A model generated the notes under the pieces. The model did not search any database. It was not told the DNA's origin and was given only the letters and a program-made list of their open reading frames with translations. Source: Zanthoxylum bungeanum (lineage: Eukaryota; Streptophyta; Magnoliopsida; Sapindales; Rutaceae). From it: DNA of 64,000 nucleotides. A program made the position numbers and the translations under genes. Where the stretch lies: assembly GCA_019454045.1 (NCBI GenBank), contig SKCR01021394.1, forward strand, positions 1 to 64,000, in the 5' to 3' direction. Below, in pieces: positions 49,021 through 60,437 of the stretch (the stretch's first letter is position 1; each line of letters begins with the position of its first letter).

Positions 49021-49439
49021 GCTGAAACTCTTCTGCAATATGAGTATATTTGAGAAAAGTATTCAACCTTGGTACTATGGAATCCAGTGATGAACACGGG
49101 GAACCTTCGAAATAAGCAAACAGAAAAGATAAGATAGACATTCAGAAATTGGGAAATAGAGGCAGTGAAACTATCAGACTTGGAAGGGAATTAGTTCACC
49201 GAGCCGATCAACATAGACAGATTGAAGCAGTGGTTTGCCTGAGGAAAAGAAGACTAAGCAGTCACCAAGAAGATTGATGGAAGACCTAACCCGACGGGAT
49301 AGGAACATGCATGCATGCATACACGTAACATATTCGCATCCTTTTTGTGTTTGTTCTGTTTTGTAATAACAGGTTTCAAAGGAGAAAAAGAGAAAGCGTC
49401 AAATACAAGCCAACCAGAAGCAGTAACAGTACAATATCA
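49021..49439 (+). other. spacer where pol would lie
   Basis: No RT, RNase H or integrase words are present between the gag tail and the tandem arrays. The stretch 49305-49385 is shared with the 11-kb element. Confidence 0.6.
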
Positions 49440-50475
49440 GCAGTTTTCGAGAATGAATCGCAGAGGGTTGAGGCCCGAATCAGTATCAGTTTTGGGGATA
49501 AGTCCCAGGGTCAAGGCCCACATCACTATCAGTTTTGGGGATGAGTCCCAGGGCCGAGGCCCACACCAGTATCAGTTTGGGATGAATCCCGAGGGCCGAG
49601 GCCCACATCAGTATCAGTGGGATGAATCCCGAGGGTCGAAGCCCACATCAACGTCAGTCGAGGGTCGAGGCCCACATCAGCATCAGTCTGGGGGCGAGGC
49701 CCATGTCAGTAGCAGTTGGGGCCGAGGCCCACTTCAACATCAGTTTTGGGGATGAGTCCCAGGGTCGAGGCCCACATCAAACACAGTTTGGGAATGAGTC
49801 CCAGGGTCGAGGCCCACATTACATCAGTATCAGCATTGCCGGGTATGGCATTCTGGGGGCGAGGCCCATATTACATCAGATCAGTTCTGCCGAGAATGGC
49901 ACTCCGAGAATGGAGATATAGTCTGGGAATGGGCAGTTCAAGAATGAACAAGTCAGAAATGACAATCCGAGAATGGAGATATAGTCCAGGAATGGGCAGT
50001 TCAAGAATTAACAAGTCGGAAATGACACTCCGAGAATAGAGATATAGTCCGGGAATGGACAGTTCAAGAATGAACAAGCCGAGAATGGCAATCCAAGAAT
50101 GGAGCAGAGTTCAAGAATGAACAAGTCGGAAATGACACTCCGAGAACGGAGGTATGGTCCGGGAATGGACAGTTCAAGAATGAACAAGCCGGGAATGACA
50201 CTCCAAGAATAGAAGCACGGTTCGGGAATGAACCACCTCACAGTAACGGTTCGGGAATGAACCACCTTACAGTAACGGTTTGGGAATGGACCACCTTACA
50301 GTAACGGTTCGGGAATGGACCACCTTACAGTAACAGTTCATGAATGAACACCTCACAGTGACGGTACGGGAATGGACCAACCCACAGTAACGGTTCGGGA
50401 ATGGACCACCTTACGGCAACAGTTCGGGAATGGACCACATCACAACACGGTTCGGGAATGAACCAGGGGTCGCAG
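49440..50475 (+). repeat. tandem arrays upstream of the 3' LTR
   Basis: 49440-49880: units of about 50-57 bp around 'gaggcccacatcagtatcag' and 'ggggatgagtcccaggg'. 49880-50215: units around 'cgagaatggagatatag' and 'gggaatgggcagttcaagaatgaac'. 50220-50470: about 30-bp units 'acggttcgggaatggaccacctta'. Open frames on both strands (49315-49755, 50008-50265 and others) come from the repeats. Confidence 0.88.
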
Positions 50476-50597
50476 CACCTCACCACCTAAATCAACTCAA
50501 CACGTGGTAAGTCAAGTGGCAGCTGGCGAGCCAGGTAAGTGAAAATGCATTGCATAAACTTTGATAGGATTGTCACTGTTGCACATTACACAAGTCC

Positions 50598-50615
50598 CAT
50601 CAAAGTGGGGGCGAC
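50598..50615 (+). other. polypurine tract
   Basis: CATCAAAGTGGGGGCGAC directly before the 3' LTR start TGTAGGCACTG. Confidence 0.8.
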
Positions 50616-53045
50616 TGTAGGCACTGCATTTTTACACATAAGACCCTATGATGAGTCTCATTTTGGAGACACTACCTTTTAAGTCACAGAGGTCACGGGA
50701 AACGGACATCGGAAGGGGAAATTCAGAATAAACAAGGTTCACTGTTTTCGTTAGTGTTGCGTTCGTGTTTACGTTCGAACGTCAAATAGATTGCGGGCGT
50801 TCGTGCCGCGTTTGAGGAAGCGTTCGAACGGTGTCGGTAATTCTGGTTTTGCTGCTAGCCTCACATCCAGCCCAATTAGCCCCCCAAAGCCCATAAAACA
50901 CATCTCAATTTAAATAAATAAATATTAATTAAAACATTAACTAAATAAGATAATAATTAAATTAATTAAATAATTAAATAAAACATATACCAAACATAAA
51001 ATAAACAATTACCAACTTAAACTAAAATCATGCCTAAATTAAACAAATCACATACTAAATCAAAATATAATCATACCAAGTTAAAATCAATCAACCAATA
51101 TATTATTCCTAACTTAAAATATTGTATTCCTAAACCAAGCCAATCAAATATTCAACCTTCCCTATCTAGCCAAGATTTGTCCCCCCCTCAATCTTTGACT
51201 TCCCTTAACCAAACCAAATCAAATCCCTCTTTAATTAGCCAAATCCCTTTCCTTGTCAAGCCCAACCCTTTTTCCTCTAAAAAGAACCTTTCACCAACCT
51301 TCTCAACCCTAGTCCCTAGCTCATACACAACACACAAGAAAATTACAGGAAGAAGACACCCAAAAAACAGTAAGAAAAAGATAAAGAGGAAACGGCAGCG
51401 AAACCACAAGGAAACAATAGCAAAAGACGGAGAACGACGACTCAAAACAGTAAGACAACGAACGAGAACAGTGAACCAGTGAACCGGGAGAGTTACGGAG
51501 CATCCACCCTTCCGACGATCGTGTACCGTACATCCGAGAGGTGATTTAAAAGGTTAGACCTGAGGGTACATTTTCATTAGTTTATATTCGTTTTTTTATT
51601 TTTATTGAATTCTATTCGCATGAGAGTCGTTTATGGATGCATGTTGTGGCTTGAATGAAATGGAAGAGTGTCGTCTCTTGTGGTATATAGGATGGAAACC
51701 CAGACGTAAATTCCGTAGCTGAATCCGAATGGACGGTAGTGCGGTCTGTACTTGGGATACAACTCCACGTACCACTTGAGTAAACGACACCTTCTCTTGT
51801 TTTGTGTTGCTTTTATTTATTTATTTTTCGTCACTTAAATTTTTCATGTTGCTTATTTATGCATGACTCAATCGAGCGCATGGGCTTAGTAAGTGGAATG
51901 AAAGATCCCCTATGGGGAGGGGTTAAAGCCTTTACCACGATGCTTTGCCGCGTCGGTTGACGTGTGTTCGGTTGGATGCAAGACACGTTCAATCGGACAT
52001 ACTTAGAATAATATGATTGTCTTTATGTTTGTATGCATGATGTGATGTGACGCGCATGGGCTTAGTATGTTGGTCTAAAGGTCCTCTCTTTGAGAGATCA
52101 AGAGCCTCAAAAGGCCACCTTTACGGCAGTACTTCGCCGCGCCCCTTTATTTTGTTGTTTATGTATTGCGTCCCATTTCATGCATCAGGTCTGTTCCCGT
52201 TCGAATGTGTTTACGAACGCAACTCGAACGCGCATGCGTTTTTGCCTTATCATGCATCAGGTCTCATTTCCGTTCGAACGCGTTTACGAACGCCATACGA
52301 ACGTGAGCATTCTGTTTCATTTCCGTTCGAACGCGTTATCAAATGCCATACGAACGCGAGCATTCTGTTTCATTTCCATTCAAACGCGTTATCAAACGCC
52401 ATACGAACGCGAACCTTCTGTTTACAGTTCGAACGCGTTTACGAACGCTACACGAACGCGCACACACTGAACTGAGTCTGTCTTATCATATTCATGCATA
52501 ATTGCCTCTTGGTTGATCTTTCTTGTGTTATATAGCCAACCGTATTATTTGTATTCCTGCATTTATCCATTCTATGTGTTCTTGGGATTGTATTCAAACA
52601 TGATTAGGCTGTTAGCATGTTATTTGGTTAATAGGTTCATGAGATAGTACTCAAGCATGATTATGTTGTTCTTAGTTTTCCATATCATAGGATTGAAATA
52701 TGTTCATGAGATTGCCATGTGATGTTGCATGTTGTGATGAACTTGTTGATGTATGCATATGAATTTAGAAGCATGATATTTTTGGAAATAAATGTTATTT
52801 AAGCCTGGTTAAATTATTACATAAATCCTTTTATTACAAGTGACATAAGTAAGGGACCATTCCGAACCCAACGGTTTGAGGTCTTCCTTTGCGAGGGGTG
52901 AGTGCGGCCTTAAATCTCATTTTCCCGGTTCACACCGGGTGGTGACTCCATTACTCTCCGGTTTAGTCCCCCGTGGCTACTCCGTACTCCCAACTAGGCC
53001 GCGAGCCCAGGACAGAAAAGCGTCGCCCAGGTTCTGTTGTCCACA
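50616..53045 (+). repeat. 3' LTR of the gag-only element
   Basis: 2430 bp ending ...GCCCAGGTTCTGTTGTCCACA, the same end as the solo LTR at 35724. It contains a 12-bp palindrome ACGTTCGAACGT (50771-50782), the CGTTCGAACG array (52191-52465) and near its end a hairpin CCCGGT-TCAC-ACCGGG (about 52925). The longest frames (51030-51482, 52047-52475, 52876-53409) are not genes; the last merges LTR with antisense copia. Confidence 0.88.
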
Positions 53046-55434
53046 CTTTGCTTCTTATGTCTTCACCATGAAGACTTATTTGTTCCCAGTAGGCACAATG
53101 CCTTCTGGTACATTAACCAGTGTCCAAACTTGGTTGGTGTACATGGAATCCATTTCGGACTTCATGGCATCTTACCATAAATCGGAGTCGATACCTTGTA
53201 TCGTTTTCTCATATGTAGTCGGTTCATCTTCATCAATAAGATTAATATCCTCATTAGGTGAGATCAGAAACCCATACCTCTTATGTTGTTTTCTGACTCT
53301 TTCCGACCTACGCGGTTCTTGTGTATTAGAAGATTATGGAACAGTCTCATCCCTGATGAACTATTTGTGTTCCGAGAGGGGATCGGTTCTAGGAATAGTA
53401 TCACTCTGATTTTCATCGAGTTATACTTTCTTCCCACTTGCCACTGCATATGGGAATTCCTTTTGAAGGAAAACAGCATGGAGAGCAACAAGTATCTTTG
53501 CTCTTTTGTGGGTTATGGAATTGGTTTCCCTAGGATAACCAATTATAAATTGGCACTTATCCGATTTGGGTTCTAGTTTGGTACCATCCAAACATATGCC
53601 CAACATTCCCAAATCTTCAGGAATGATAAACCCAGTTTCTTTCCTGTCTATATTTCATATGGAGTCCGTCCAACAGACTTTGACGGAACCTTATTCAAAA
53701 TAAGTATTGCACTGTTCAATGTATTAACCTAACCATGTCCAACAAAGTTCGATTTCTCATTTCGGACACATCACTCAATTGGGGTGTTCCGGGAGGAGTC
53801 CACTGTGAAAGAATACTATACTCTTTCAAGTAATCAAGAAACTCATTGCTCAAGTATTCCACACCACGTAATGTTTTAATACTTTTGCCAGTCTGTTTTT
53901 CTATTTCGTGTCGAAACTCTTTGAATTTATCAAAAGTTTCCGATATGTGTTTCATAAGAAACACATAACCATAACGAGATGCAACATTCGTAAAGGTTAC
54001 GAAGTAATTATAACCACCTCTAGGCTGGCTAGACATGGGCCCACATACGTCACCATGACGAGGGCTAACAGCTCGGTGACACAGACACCATTTATCGCTA
54101 AAAGGCATTTTAGGCACTTTGCCAAATAAACAAGATTCAGAGACTTCATTTGAATTATGATCAAATCTGTCCAAGTATCCACTCCTCGATAGTGTGGATA
54201 TATGAGTCTTGTTAATGTGTCCCAGACAACAATGCTACAAATAAGTCTCATCTGATTTTTCTGTTTGAGCCTTTTGTTTGCCATTTTATATGTTTGAGAT
54301 TCATTTATATTCGAAATATAAATACTGTTATTCATATCTAATGTGTATATCTCAATATCATCTTTATAAACAAAACACCCAGTGTTCTAGAACATAAAGG
54401 TATACCTGCAACAGGTTAAACTAGATATAGAGATAATATTTCTAGTCAAACTTGGTACATCATAACACTTTCCTAATTTAAGTACATGCCCAAAGGGCAG
54501 TTCTAAAACTTAGGTTCCCATAGCCAAAACAGCGACTCTCGTCCCATTTCTGACTCGCAGGTTGATCTCATCTGAAGCTAGTCTCCTGCTAATTAGCAAA
54601 TCCCGCACATCAGTACATATGTATGTACCACATCCAGTATCAAAAATCCAATTTTAAAACCAGTAGTGGACACGTTTATTACAATAACAAACATACCTGA
54701 AGTCAGAGTCTCGCCCGCCTTCACTTCCTTCATGTCGGCCTTGTGCATACGGTAGTCACGCTTCCAGTGACCTCGTTTGCCACAGTTTAGGTATACATCT
54801 TGGGATATGTCCTCTGTCTTCCCAGAAGACTGTGACTATTTAGCCTTGCCATTTTTCTTTTTCTTCTTCACACCCCCAGAAGCCTTCGGCCAGGCCTTGG
54901 CCTTTTAGGATGTCGGAGTAAGATGCGACTCGCGCTTCTTGCCCTTCGGAATCTCTGGTTCTGCTTCTTTCAGCATCGCCATTAACTCTCCAAAAGTTTT
55001 CTCTTGGTTCATAATGTTATAGTTTATGACGAACCCGCCCCAGCATTCGGGCAGAGACTGTAAGATCGAATCTATGAAAGTCTCGGCCTCGAAGGTTATG
55101 CCCAGCTGACCTAGTTGTTCGATGTCAGCAATCATCTACGACACCTAGTACTCGACATATGTACCCTCTGACATACGCGAGCGAAAGAGCTTCTTTTTCA
55201 ATTCGTGCTTCTGAGATCTAAGGTTAGATCTGTGAAGATCATTCAATTTCAACACCATACTATAAGAATCCAATCCTTTATTCTAATGACGAAACTGAGG
55301 AGTCATTGCGGCAAGCATGACGGATTGATCACTAAAGTTATCATCTCGATGAGTCTTCCAAAACTCATGCTCAACTATTTGCTCAACTCCGGGCTCAGGC
55401 CCGAGAGGTTTCTATATAATATAGAGTAACTTAT
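53046..55434 (-). pseudogene. copia gag-pol pseudogene, minus strand (gag to integrase and RT start)
   Basis: In sense order from the right: gag (frame 55135-54905 with FIDSILQSLPECWGGFVINYN), zinc-knuckle CGKRGHWKRDYRMHK at about 54770, protease region at about 54650, then pre-integrase and integrase core (54174-53716). The integrase keeps GDVCGPM with the first catalytic Asp and SEMRNRTLLDM with the Glu, but the expected SDRGGEYLS block reads LRGVEYLS, so the second Asp is lost. GYPRE and SERVRKQ linker words follow (53560-53300) and RT begins near 53100. It is the same family as 6830-10210, here less decayed. The 5' end runs into the Athila-like LTR at 55435; its own LTRs are outside or lost. 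Confidence 0.82.
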
Positions 55435-56985
55435 TGATGAGTGGTAAAACTATCATTATTTCCCACTCATTTAACTTAGTATTTTGTATCATCATATGCA
55501 CCATGCCACGTGTCATCATCACAAGCAATCTGCTATGTGCACCGCATGCCACGTGCCAAAAATTCAACGAGCCGTTTTTTTAGCAACCATGCCACGTGTC
55601 GAAAATTCAGCGATCCAAAAAAAATAAATAATAATAAAAAAAAAATCAGAAAAATAATAATAAAGAATTGGATTTTTTTGCCTATAAATTGAGTTTGATT
55701 TCTTAAGTTTCAAATGTACCTCATCCTCTGAAATCCTTATAAATAAATTGAGAGTTCTCTTCTTTATTTTCTTTTATTCAGTTTTATTTACGTTTGTAGT
55801 AGTAATTCTCTTTTATAAATAGTAGTTTTCATTCATCCATGAGGAGCTAACTTCTCCATGCTGAGGTAAAAAAGTAATTCTTTTACTTTTGCTATTTAGA
55901 TTAATCTCCCTTAAATATAATATATAAACTATTTAAAACCTGACTTAATAAGGAACCGCCATACTGGTCGGTTGGTTATTCAATTTAATCTGGTTAAACC
56001 TGACTTAATGAGGATACCGCCATACTGGACTGTTGGTTTAAGTTTATATTTCTGTTCCGCCTTATGGCTGGTATATTTGAATTTGACTTAATCATGATAC
56101 CGCCATTCCGGACGGTTGATTTAAAATATCACAAGATTATATATATTATTTTATGGGAGATATCTAAATAGTGAATAGTAGAAGTTAATTCCTTTTACCT
56201 TAGCATTTCTTTATATTACTTTTCAGTAATTTCATTTTATGTCTTTTAAGTTTATATCAGCTTTAGCTATGTGTTGTAACTAAGTTAAATATCTAGGGTT
56301 GTGATAAAATGTAATATCACCGGTTTAAAAAGGGTTAGATTATAGTTTGGGTAATTAAAAGATTTATTTATTGAGTCATAATCTTAAAGCTTTTTATTAA
56401 CTGGCCACTAATAAAATTGATTAGGTAAACTTAAAATAAACTAGACATAGGGATTTTAAGTTTAAAAACCTTAAGACTCAATAGCCCACGATCTTCTTTG
56501 AGGATAGATAACCCTTTAATAGATTTCCTTACAGGATAGGAATATACCTGTTGGGCGGGGGTAATCATAATTGGAATTCAAACCTAATGAATCTAGGTAA
56601 TTTGGTTGACATAGACATATGATTCAATTGAATTAAACTAGGTATTTGTAAATGACCATCGGAAGAGGATTTTACATAATTTAATATTCCAGATTAATAA
56701 ATCAATATTTACCCAACTATGATTTAACTACTTCATCTTTTAATTAATATTGGAAGAATTCACAACCCTAGATAGTTTTAATTCTCATGAATCTACTCTC
56801 AATTTCTTTTACTTGTTTTAAATTTAGAATCATCATTATCCTTTCAAACAACTTGTTAGATATTAGTAATCACTTGACCTCATAAAATTAATAGAATAGA
56901 TATTAAGTCCTCGTGGGATTGATACTTTTTATACTACTTGAACGATACGTGCGCTTGCGTTATACGTGTGTGATTACGCCTGTCA
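55435..56985 (+). repeat. 5' LTR of the LOG-bearing Athila-like element
   Basis: 1551 bp from TGATGAGTGGTAAAAC to ACGCCTGTCA. It lacks about 240 bp present in the 3' LTR (63012-63258), including a GC-rich U3 block. It contains repeats 'gataccgccatactgg(a/t)cggttgg' at about 55945-56125. Confidence 0.88.
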
Positions 56986-56991
56986 AGTTTT

Positions 56992-57009
56992 TAGCGCTGT
57001 TGTCGGGGA
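56992..57009 (+). other. primer binding site, tRNA-Asp type
   Basis: TAGCGCTGTTGTCGGGGA lies six bases after the LTR. It differs from the classic Athila TGGCGCCGTTGCCGGGGA at three positions, all transitions (G to A or C to T), as methylation-driven decay would give. Confidence 0.8.
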
Positions 57010-57117
57010 TTTCTTTATCTTTTACTATTAGTTTAGGGGTTAGATACGTTACTTGTATCTAATTTTCTTTTTACTTATTGTTTTCGTTTTATTGTGTTTC
57101 AGGTTATCAAAATCTTA

Positions 57118-58709
57118 ATGAGATTAACCAGAAGCTTTGAACTACGACCGCTTGACCCAGAAATTGAATGAACCATCAGACAGTTGAGAAAGGGAAAGGA
57201 GACAAGGCCAAGAAGCAATTGTTAACATGGAACCTGAACCTTTGGAGATTTCACCACCAATTCCCATTCGAGACAGAACCATTCCGGTGGTTGATGGCCT
57301 CATTTCATGTATTGTACTTTCTCCTTTACCAGCAAATGCAGGTGACATAAAAACTTGCATTCAGATGATTCGGCAATTAGTTTAGTTTGGGGGAATGCAA
57401 CTGAAGATCCTAATGCCCACACCAGCAACTTCCTGGAAGTTTACGGTACTTTCAATTACAACCGAGAAGCTGAAGAAGCAATGCGACTGCGTGTTTTTCC
57501 ATACTCCTTGAAGGACATAGCAAAGCTTGGCTACATTCACTTCCACCAGGTTCCATTACAACTTGGAATACTTTAGCCACCAAATTTCTTGCAAAGTACT
57601 TTCCACCAGCTAGAACTGGAAAACTGAGGAATGACATCACATCCTTTGTACAACAAGAATCAGAAACTCTCTACGAAGCTTGGGAAATGTACAAAGATTT
57701 GCTCCAGAAATGTCCTCACCATGAGATTCCAAAATGGCTTCAAGTCCAAACATTCTATAATGGACTTTCTGGAATAATGAGAACCACAATTGATGCTGTT
57801 GGAGGAGCATTGATGGCAAAAGGAGAAGAACAAGCCTGAGACCTAATCGAAGAAATGGCCAACAACAATTCATTGTGGCCAACAGAAAGGAGCATGATTC
57901 AACGAATTGCTGGAATTTATGAAGTTGGAGCCAATACAGCAGTCAGTTCCAAACTGGATCAGATATGCAAATTCATGGAGACTCTCGGCATGCAAAGCAA
58001 CATTGTATCCACAAATTCGCCATATGGAGGAGCAAAAGAACAAAATCAACATGAAGAAACGATAAATTATGTCAACAATTTCAACAGACAGGGGAATAAT
58101 CCATATTCCAACACCTACAATCCAGGGTGAAAGAATCATCCCAATTTCTCATGGAGCAACAATTCAGGGCAAAAGAACTATCCACCACCAGGATTCCAAC
58201 AGCAAAACCAATAGTTTGAAAAAGATCCAGAAATGAAAGATTGGCTTGCAGAGATGTTCAAAAAGCAACAAGCAACATATGATGCTATGTTTCAAAGCCA
58301 ATCTGCTTCCATCAAAGCACTGGAGAATCAAATTGGACAACTGGCCAATGCTCAGAGTTACAGACCGCCAGGTACCCTTCCTAGCAACACAGAACCAAAT
58401 CCAAGGAACATGGGAAATGAGCAGTGTCACGCCATCATGTTAAAAAGTGGTACTGAAATCAACAAAGATGTTGGAGCCAAAACAACAACTGAGGAAGTTC
58501 CAAAAGAAGCAGAGCAACAGATGGAGGAAAAAGAAGTAAAGGAAAAAAAAACAGATTACTCCACCTCTACATTTTCCTCAGCGTCTTCAGAAAAAAAACT
58601 GGACAAGCAGTTTGCTCGATTCCTAAAGGTTTTCAAAAAGCTGCACATCAACATCCCATTTACAGAAGCCTTGGAAAAACATGCCCAGCTATGTCAAATT
58701 CATAAATGA
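57118..58709 (+). pseudogene. gag: Athila-like gag, broken
   Basis: Starts at ATG 57118 with FELRPLDPEIE (residues 6-16), the standard Athila gag opening, and is stopped by TGA (probably from CGA) one codon later. Further blocks in shifting frames: 57355-57576, then about 57575-57836 (FLAKYFPPARTGKLRNDI, YEAWEMYKDLLQKCPHHE, then DAVGGALMAKG), 57855-58130 (SPYGGAKEQNQ), the 'NHPNFSW' block at about 58135, and 58233-58709 (NQIGQLANAQSYRPPGTLPS, LDKQFARFLKVFKKLHINIP). It encodes the particle protein. At least four stops or shifts are visible, so no full Gag can be made from this copy. Confidence 0.82.
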
Positions 58710-58731
58710 TATTCTTTTATGAAAACATAGA

Positions 58732-59379
58732 TTGGGAGATTACGAGACAGTAGCATTGACGGAAGAATGTAACACCATCATTCAGAGGAAACTTCCCCCT
58801 AAGTTGAAAGATCCTGGCAGTTTCACCATTCCTTGCAACATAGGAGAACATAACTTTGGTAAGGCTTTATGTGATTTAGGTGCAAGTGTTAACTTGATGC
58901 CTTTTTCTATTTTCAGGAAACTGCAGATTGGAGAAACAATGCCCACCTCAGTCTCTCTACAACTTGCTGATAGAACGCTCGTATTTCCAAAAGGCGTTGT
59001 TGAGAATATGTTGGTTAAGGTTGACAAATTCATTTTCCCAACAGATTTTATTGTCCTTGATATGGAGAAAGACGCAGACGTGCCAATCATCCTCGGGAGA
59101 CCATTCTTGGCTACAGGTCGAACCATTATTGATGTACAAAAAGGAGAATTAACCATGAGGGTACAAGACCAAGAAATAAAATTCAATGTTTTCAAGGCCA
59201 TGAATTTCCCAGATGATGAAAAGAAGGAGGAATGTTTCAGACTTGATGTGATATACAGTACCATTCAGAACTCTAATGCAATACAAAGTTCTACTAACAA
59301 ACTTAAAACATGTCAATTGCCTGTGGAGCCTGAAGATAAAGCGTCTTTTGTACTGAAAGAGCCAATTCTTGCACTATAA
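58732..59379 (+). CDS. Athila-like aspartic protease domain, partial polyprotein
   Basis: An open frame of 215 codons, part of the former gag-pol. The retroviral-type protease has its active site at residues 48-52 (DLGAS, the Athila variant of DTGA) and the second hydrophobic-glycine motif IILGRPFLA at 119-127. It is preceded by LPPKLKDPGSFTIPC, standard for Athila. The protease would cut Gag-Pol during particle maturation. The first codon (ATG here) is simply where the frame opens after a stop, not a natural start. After residue 180 the frame runs on in linker sequence and ends at TAA, close to where the deletion has removed RT. Confidence 0.85.
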   Translation: MGDYETVALTEECNTIIQRKLPPKLKDPGSFTIPCNIGEHNFGKALCDLGASVNLMPFSIFRKLQIGETMPTSVSLQLADRTLVFPKGVVENMLVKVDKFIFPTDFIVLDMEKDADVPIILGRPFLATGRTIIDVQKGELTMRVQDQEIKFNVFKAMNFPDDEKKEECFRLDVIYSTIQNSNAIQSSTNKLKTCQLPVEPEDKASFVLKEPILAL

Positions 59380-59748
59380 GCAATAGAAGAGAAAGAGATC
59401 CACCAGCTCAACGAATTGGAGGAATTTCACAAACAACCTTTTGAGGATGCCAATTTGTACAAAGAAAAGGCAAAGAAAAGACATGATGAGAAATTAGTGC
59501 GTATACAACTGGAACCAGGGCAGAAGGTACTGTTAAACAAATCAAGGGTAAAATTCTTCCATTGGAAGCCAAAATCACGGTGGTCAGGTCCATTTTTGAT
59601 CACCAAGGTTTTACCAGATAGAGCCGTTGAGATATATGATCCTGACTCCAACAAAACTTTCAAGGTTAAAAACAGGCGTGTTAAGCACTACTGGGGAGAA
59701 CCGTTGGAGCGACAAAAAGAAAGTGTCACACTTTCAAATCCAGCATAA
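59380..59748 (+). pseudogene. Athila-like integrase C-terminal tail
   Basis: The open frame 59416-59748 (110 codons) with NELEEFHKQ just upstream reads as the end of Athila integrase: DANLYKEKAKKRHDEK, PGQKVLLNKSRVKFF and SRWSGPFLITKV, the GPF module. The catalytic core, RNase H and RT that should precede it are missing. The junction with the protease linker lies around 59375-59400. Downstream the Athila-specific word AGGGAGGGGCAACCCATG (about 59795) marks the normal end of pol. Confidence 0.8.
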
Positions 59749-59888
59749 CGTTCAGGCAGTCACGTCTAGCTGACGACTTAAAACTTAGCGCTCGCAGGGA
59801 GGGGCAACCCATGCAATTTGTGTATATATTGTGATTTGATATGATTTAATTTTGTGTGTTTAGTTTTTGCAGATTAAGACATTTCAAG
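59749..59888 (+). other. post-pol spacer with candidate splice acceptor
   Basis: Contains the conserved Athila post-pol motif (GCTGACGACTTAAAACTTAGCGCTC...GGGGCAACCCATG) and, at about 59852-59874, TGTGTGTTTAGTTTTTGCAG, a pyrimidine-rich stretch ending in CAG. This would suit splicing to a downstream ORF, as proposed for env-like ORFs of Athila elements. Confidence 0.45.
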
Positions 59889-60437
59889 ATGGAAGAAGCT
59901 CTCGCAAGTCTTCACAAGCAATTTCCTTCTCTCCCTCAAAAATCTCTGATGAAAGTTTACAAAGCTCGCTTGGAACGAATGAGACTACTGATGATCAAAG
60001 GCATTCCTACTGATATTTGTTGGGTAATCGAAGCACGTGTCCGTCTAGCAGGTGAGTATTCTGAGACTTATAGTTCTTATTTACCTGGTTTTGGAAGAAG
60101 CACCTATGCAAAGAAACGTAGAGCTAAGCAAATGGGTGTTTGTTACAAATGTGCGCGTTGGAATTGCAATACTCGTTGTCATTCTTTAGGAATGATGTCT
60201 GATAATCGTGAAGATAAAATTAAATTCATTAGGGATGGCTTGAGTAAGGAGTCTGTAGATGATATATCTTCGACTCTTGAGACGCATCCCAGTGGATATG
60301 TTCATATAGCCATTCAAAAATTACACACACAATTCCAAAAAGAAAGACAACAGTTAAGTCTTGGGAATCTGACTCAAAAAGACCCTGTTTGCCAATTTAT
60401 AAGAAAATTGGATGGGAAGCTTGTTCCTGACGCATAG
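59889..60437 (+). CDS. ORF of unknown function in the Athila 3' region (182 aa)
   Basis: I do not recognise this protein. It starts MEEALASLHKQF (ATG 59889, just after the candidate splice acceptor) and ends KLDGKLVPDA. It is rich in Lys/Arg and predicted-helical text, with a cysteine cluster CYKCARWNCNTRCH at about residues 94-107 (CX2CX4CX3C), which could bind zinc. No signal peptide or membrane segment is evident, which argues against a classical env-like product. The uninterrupted frame contrasts with the broken gag and suggests either recent capture or selection in the family. It stands where Athila elements carry their optional extra ORF, and upstream of the LOG copy. Confidence 0.6.
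   Translation: MEEALASLHKQFPSLPQKSLMKVYKARLERMRLLMIKGIPTDICWVIEARVRLAGEYSETYSSYLPGFGRSTYAKKRRAKQMGVCYKCARWNCNTRCHSLGMMSDNREDKIKFIRDGLSKESVDDISSTLETHPSGYVHIAIQKLHTQFQKERQQLSLGNLTQKDPVCQFIRKLDGKLVPDA

Larger units (their letters stand above)
44638..53045 (+). mobile_element. Tat/Ogre-like gag-only LTR retrotransposon (TR-GAG-like)
   Basis: LTRs at 44638-46950 and 50616-53045, gag at 47668-48717, zinc knuckle, tandem arrays and a polypurine tract, but no protease, RT, RNase H or integrase. Flanking bases CTTAG (44633-44637) and CTTTG (53046-53050) may be an imperfect 5-bp duplication. The LTRs look almost identical outside a few indels, implying recent insertion. The end of the 5' LTR and the primer binding site are deleted, so this copy should not be able to start reverse transcription. 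The layout matches the class described as terminal-repeat retrotransposons with a GAG domain. Confidence 0.85.

Noticed and set aside
49315..50265. Several 85-146-codon frames on both strands
   Set aside because: They are produced by short tandem repeats free of stops and show no domain.
51030..51482. 150-codon Ser/Lys/Asn-rich frame
   Set aside because: It lies wholly in the LTR of the gag-only element, and the other LTR (from about 45040) breaks the frame.
44638..53045. Endogenous pararetrovirus
   Set aside because: There are LTRs and a gypsy-type gag, with no movement-protein or caulimovirid RT words anywhere in the window.
52876..53409. 177-codon plus-strand frame
   Set aside because: It crosses the LTR end and continues on the antisense of the copia pseudogene.
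20407..55434. One giant copia element spanning the minus-strand LTR at 20.4 kb to gag at 55.4 kb
   Set aside because: Orientation and order would fit, but the RNase H relic at 24.7 kb cannot be joined to the RT end at 43963 and no 5' Athila LTR is visible between them, so it stays a guess.
58782..59264. 160-codon minus-strand frame
   Set aside because: It is the antisense of the Athila protease, whose sense frame has clear motifs.
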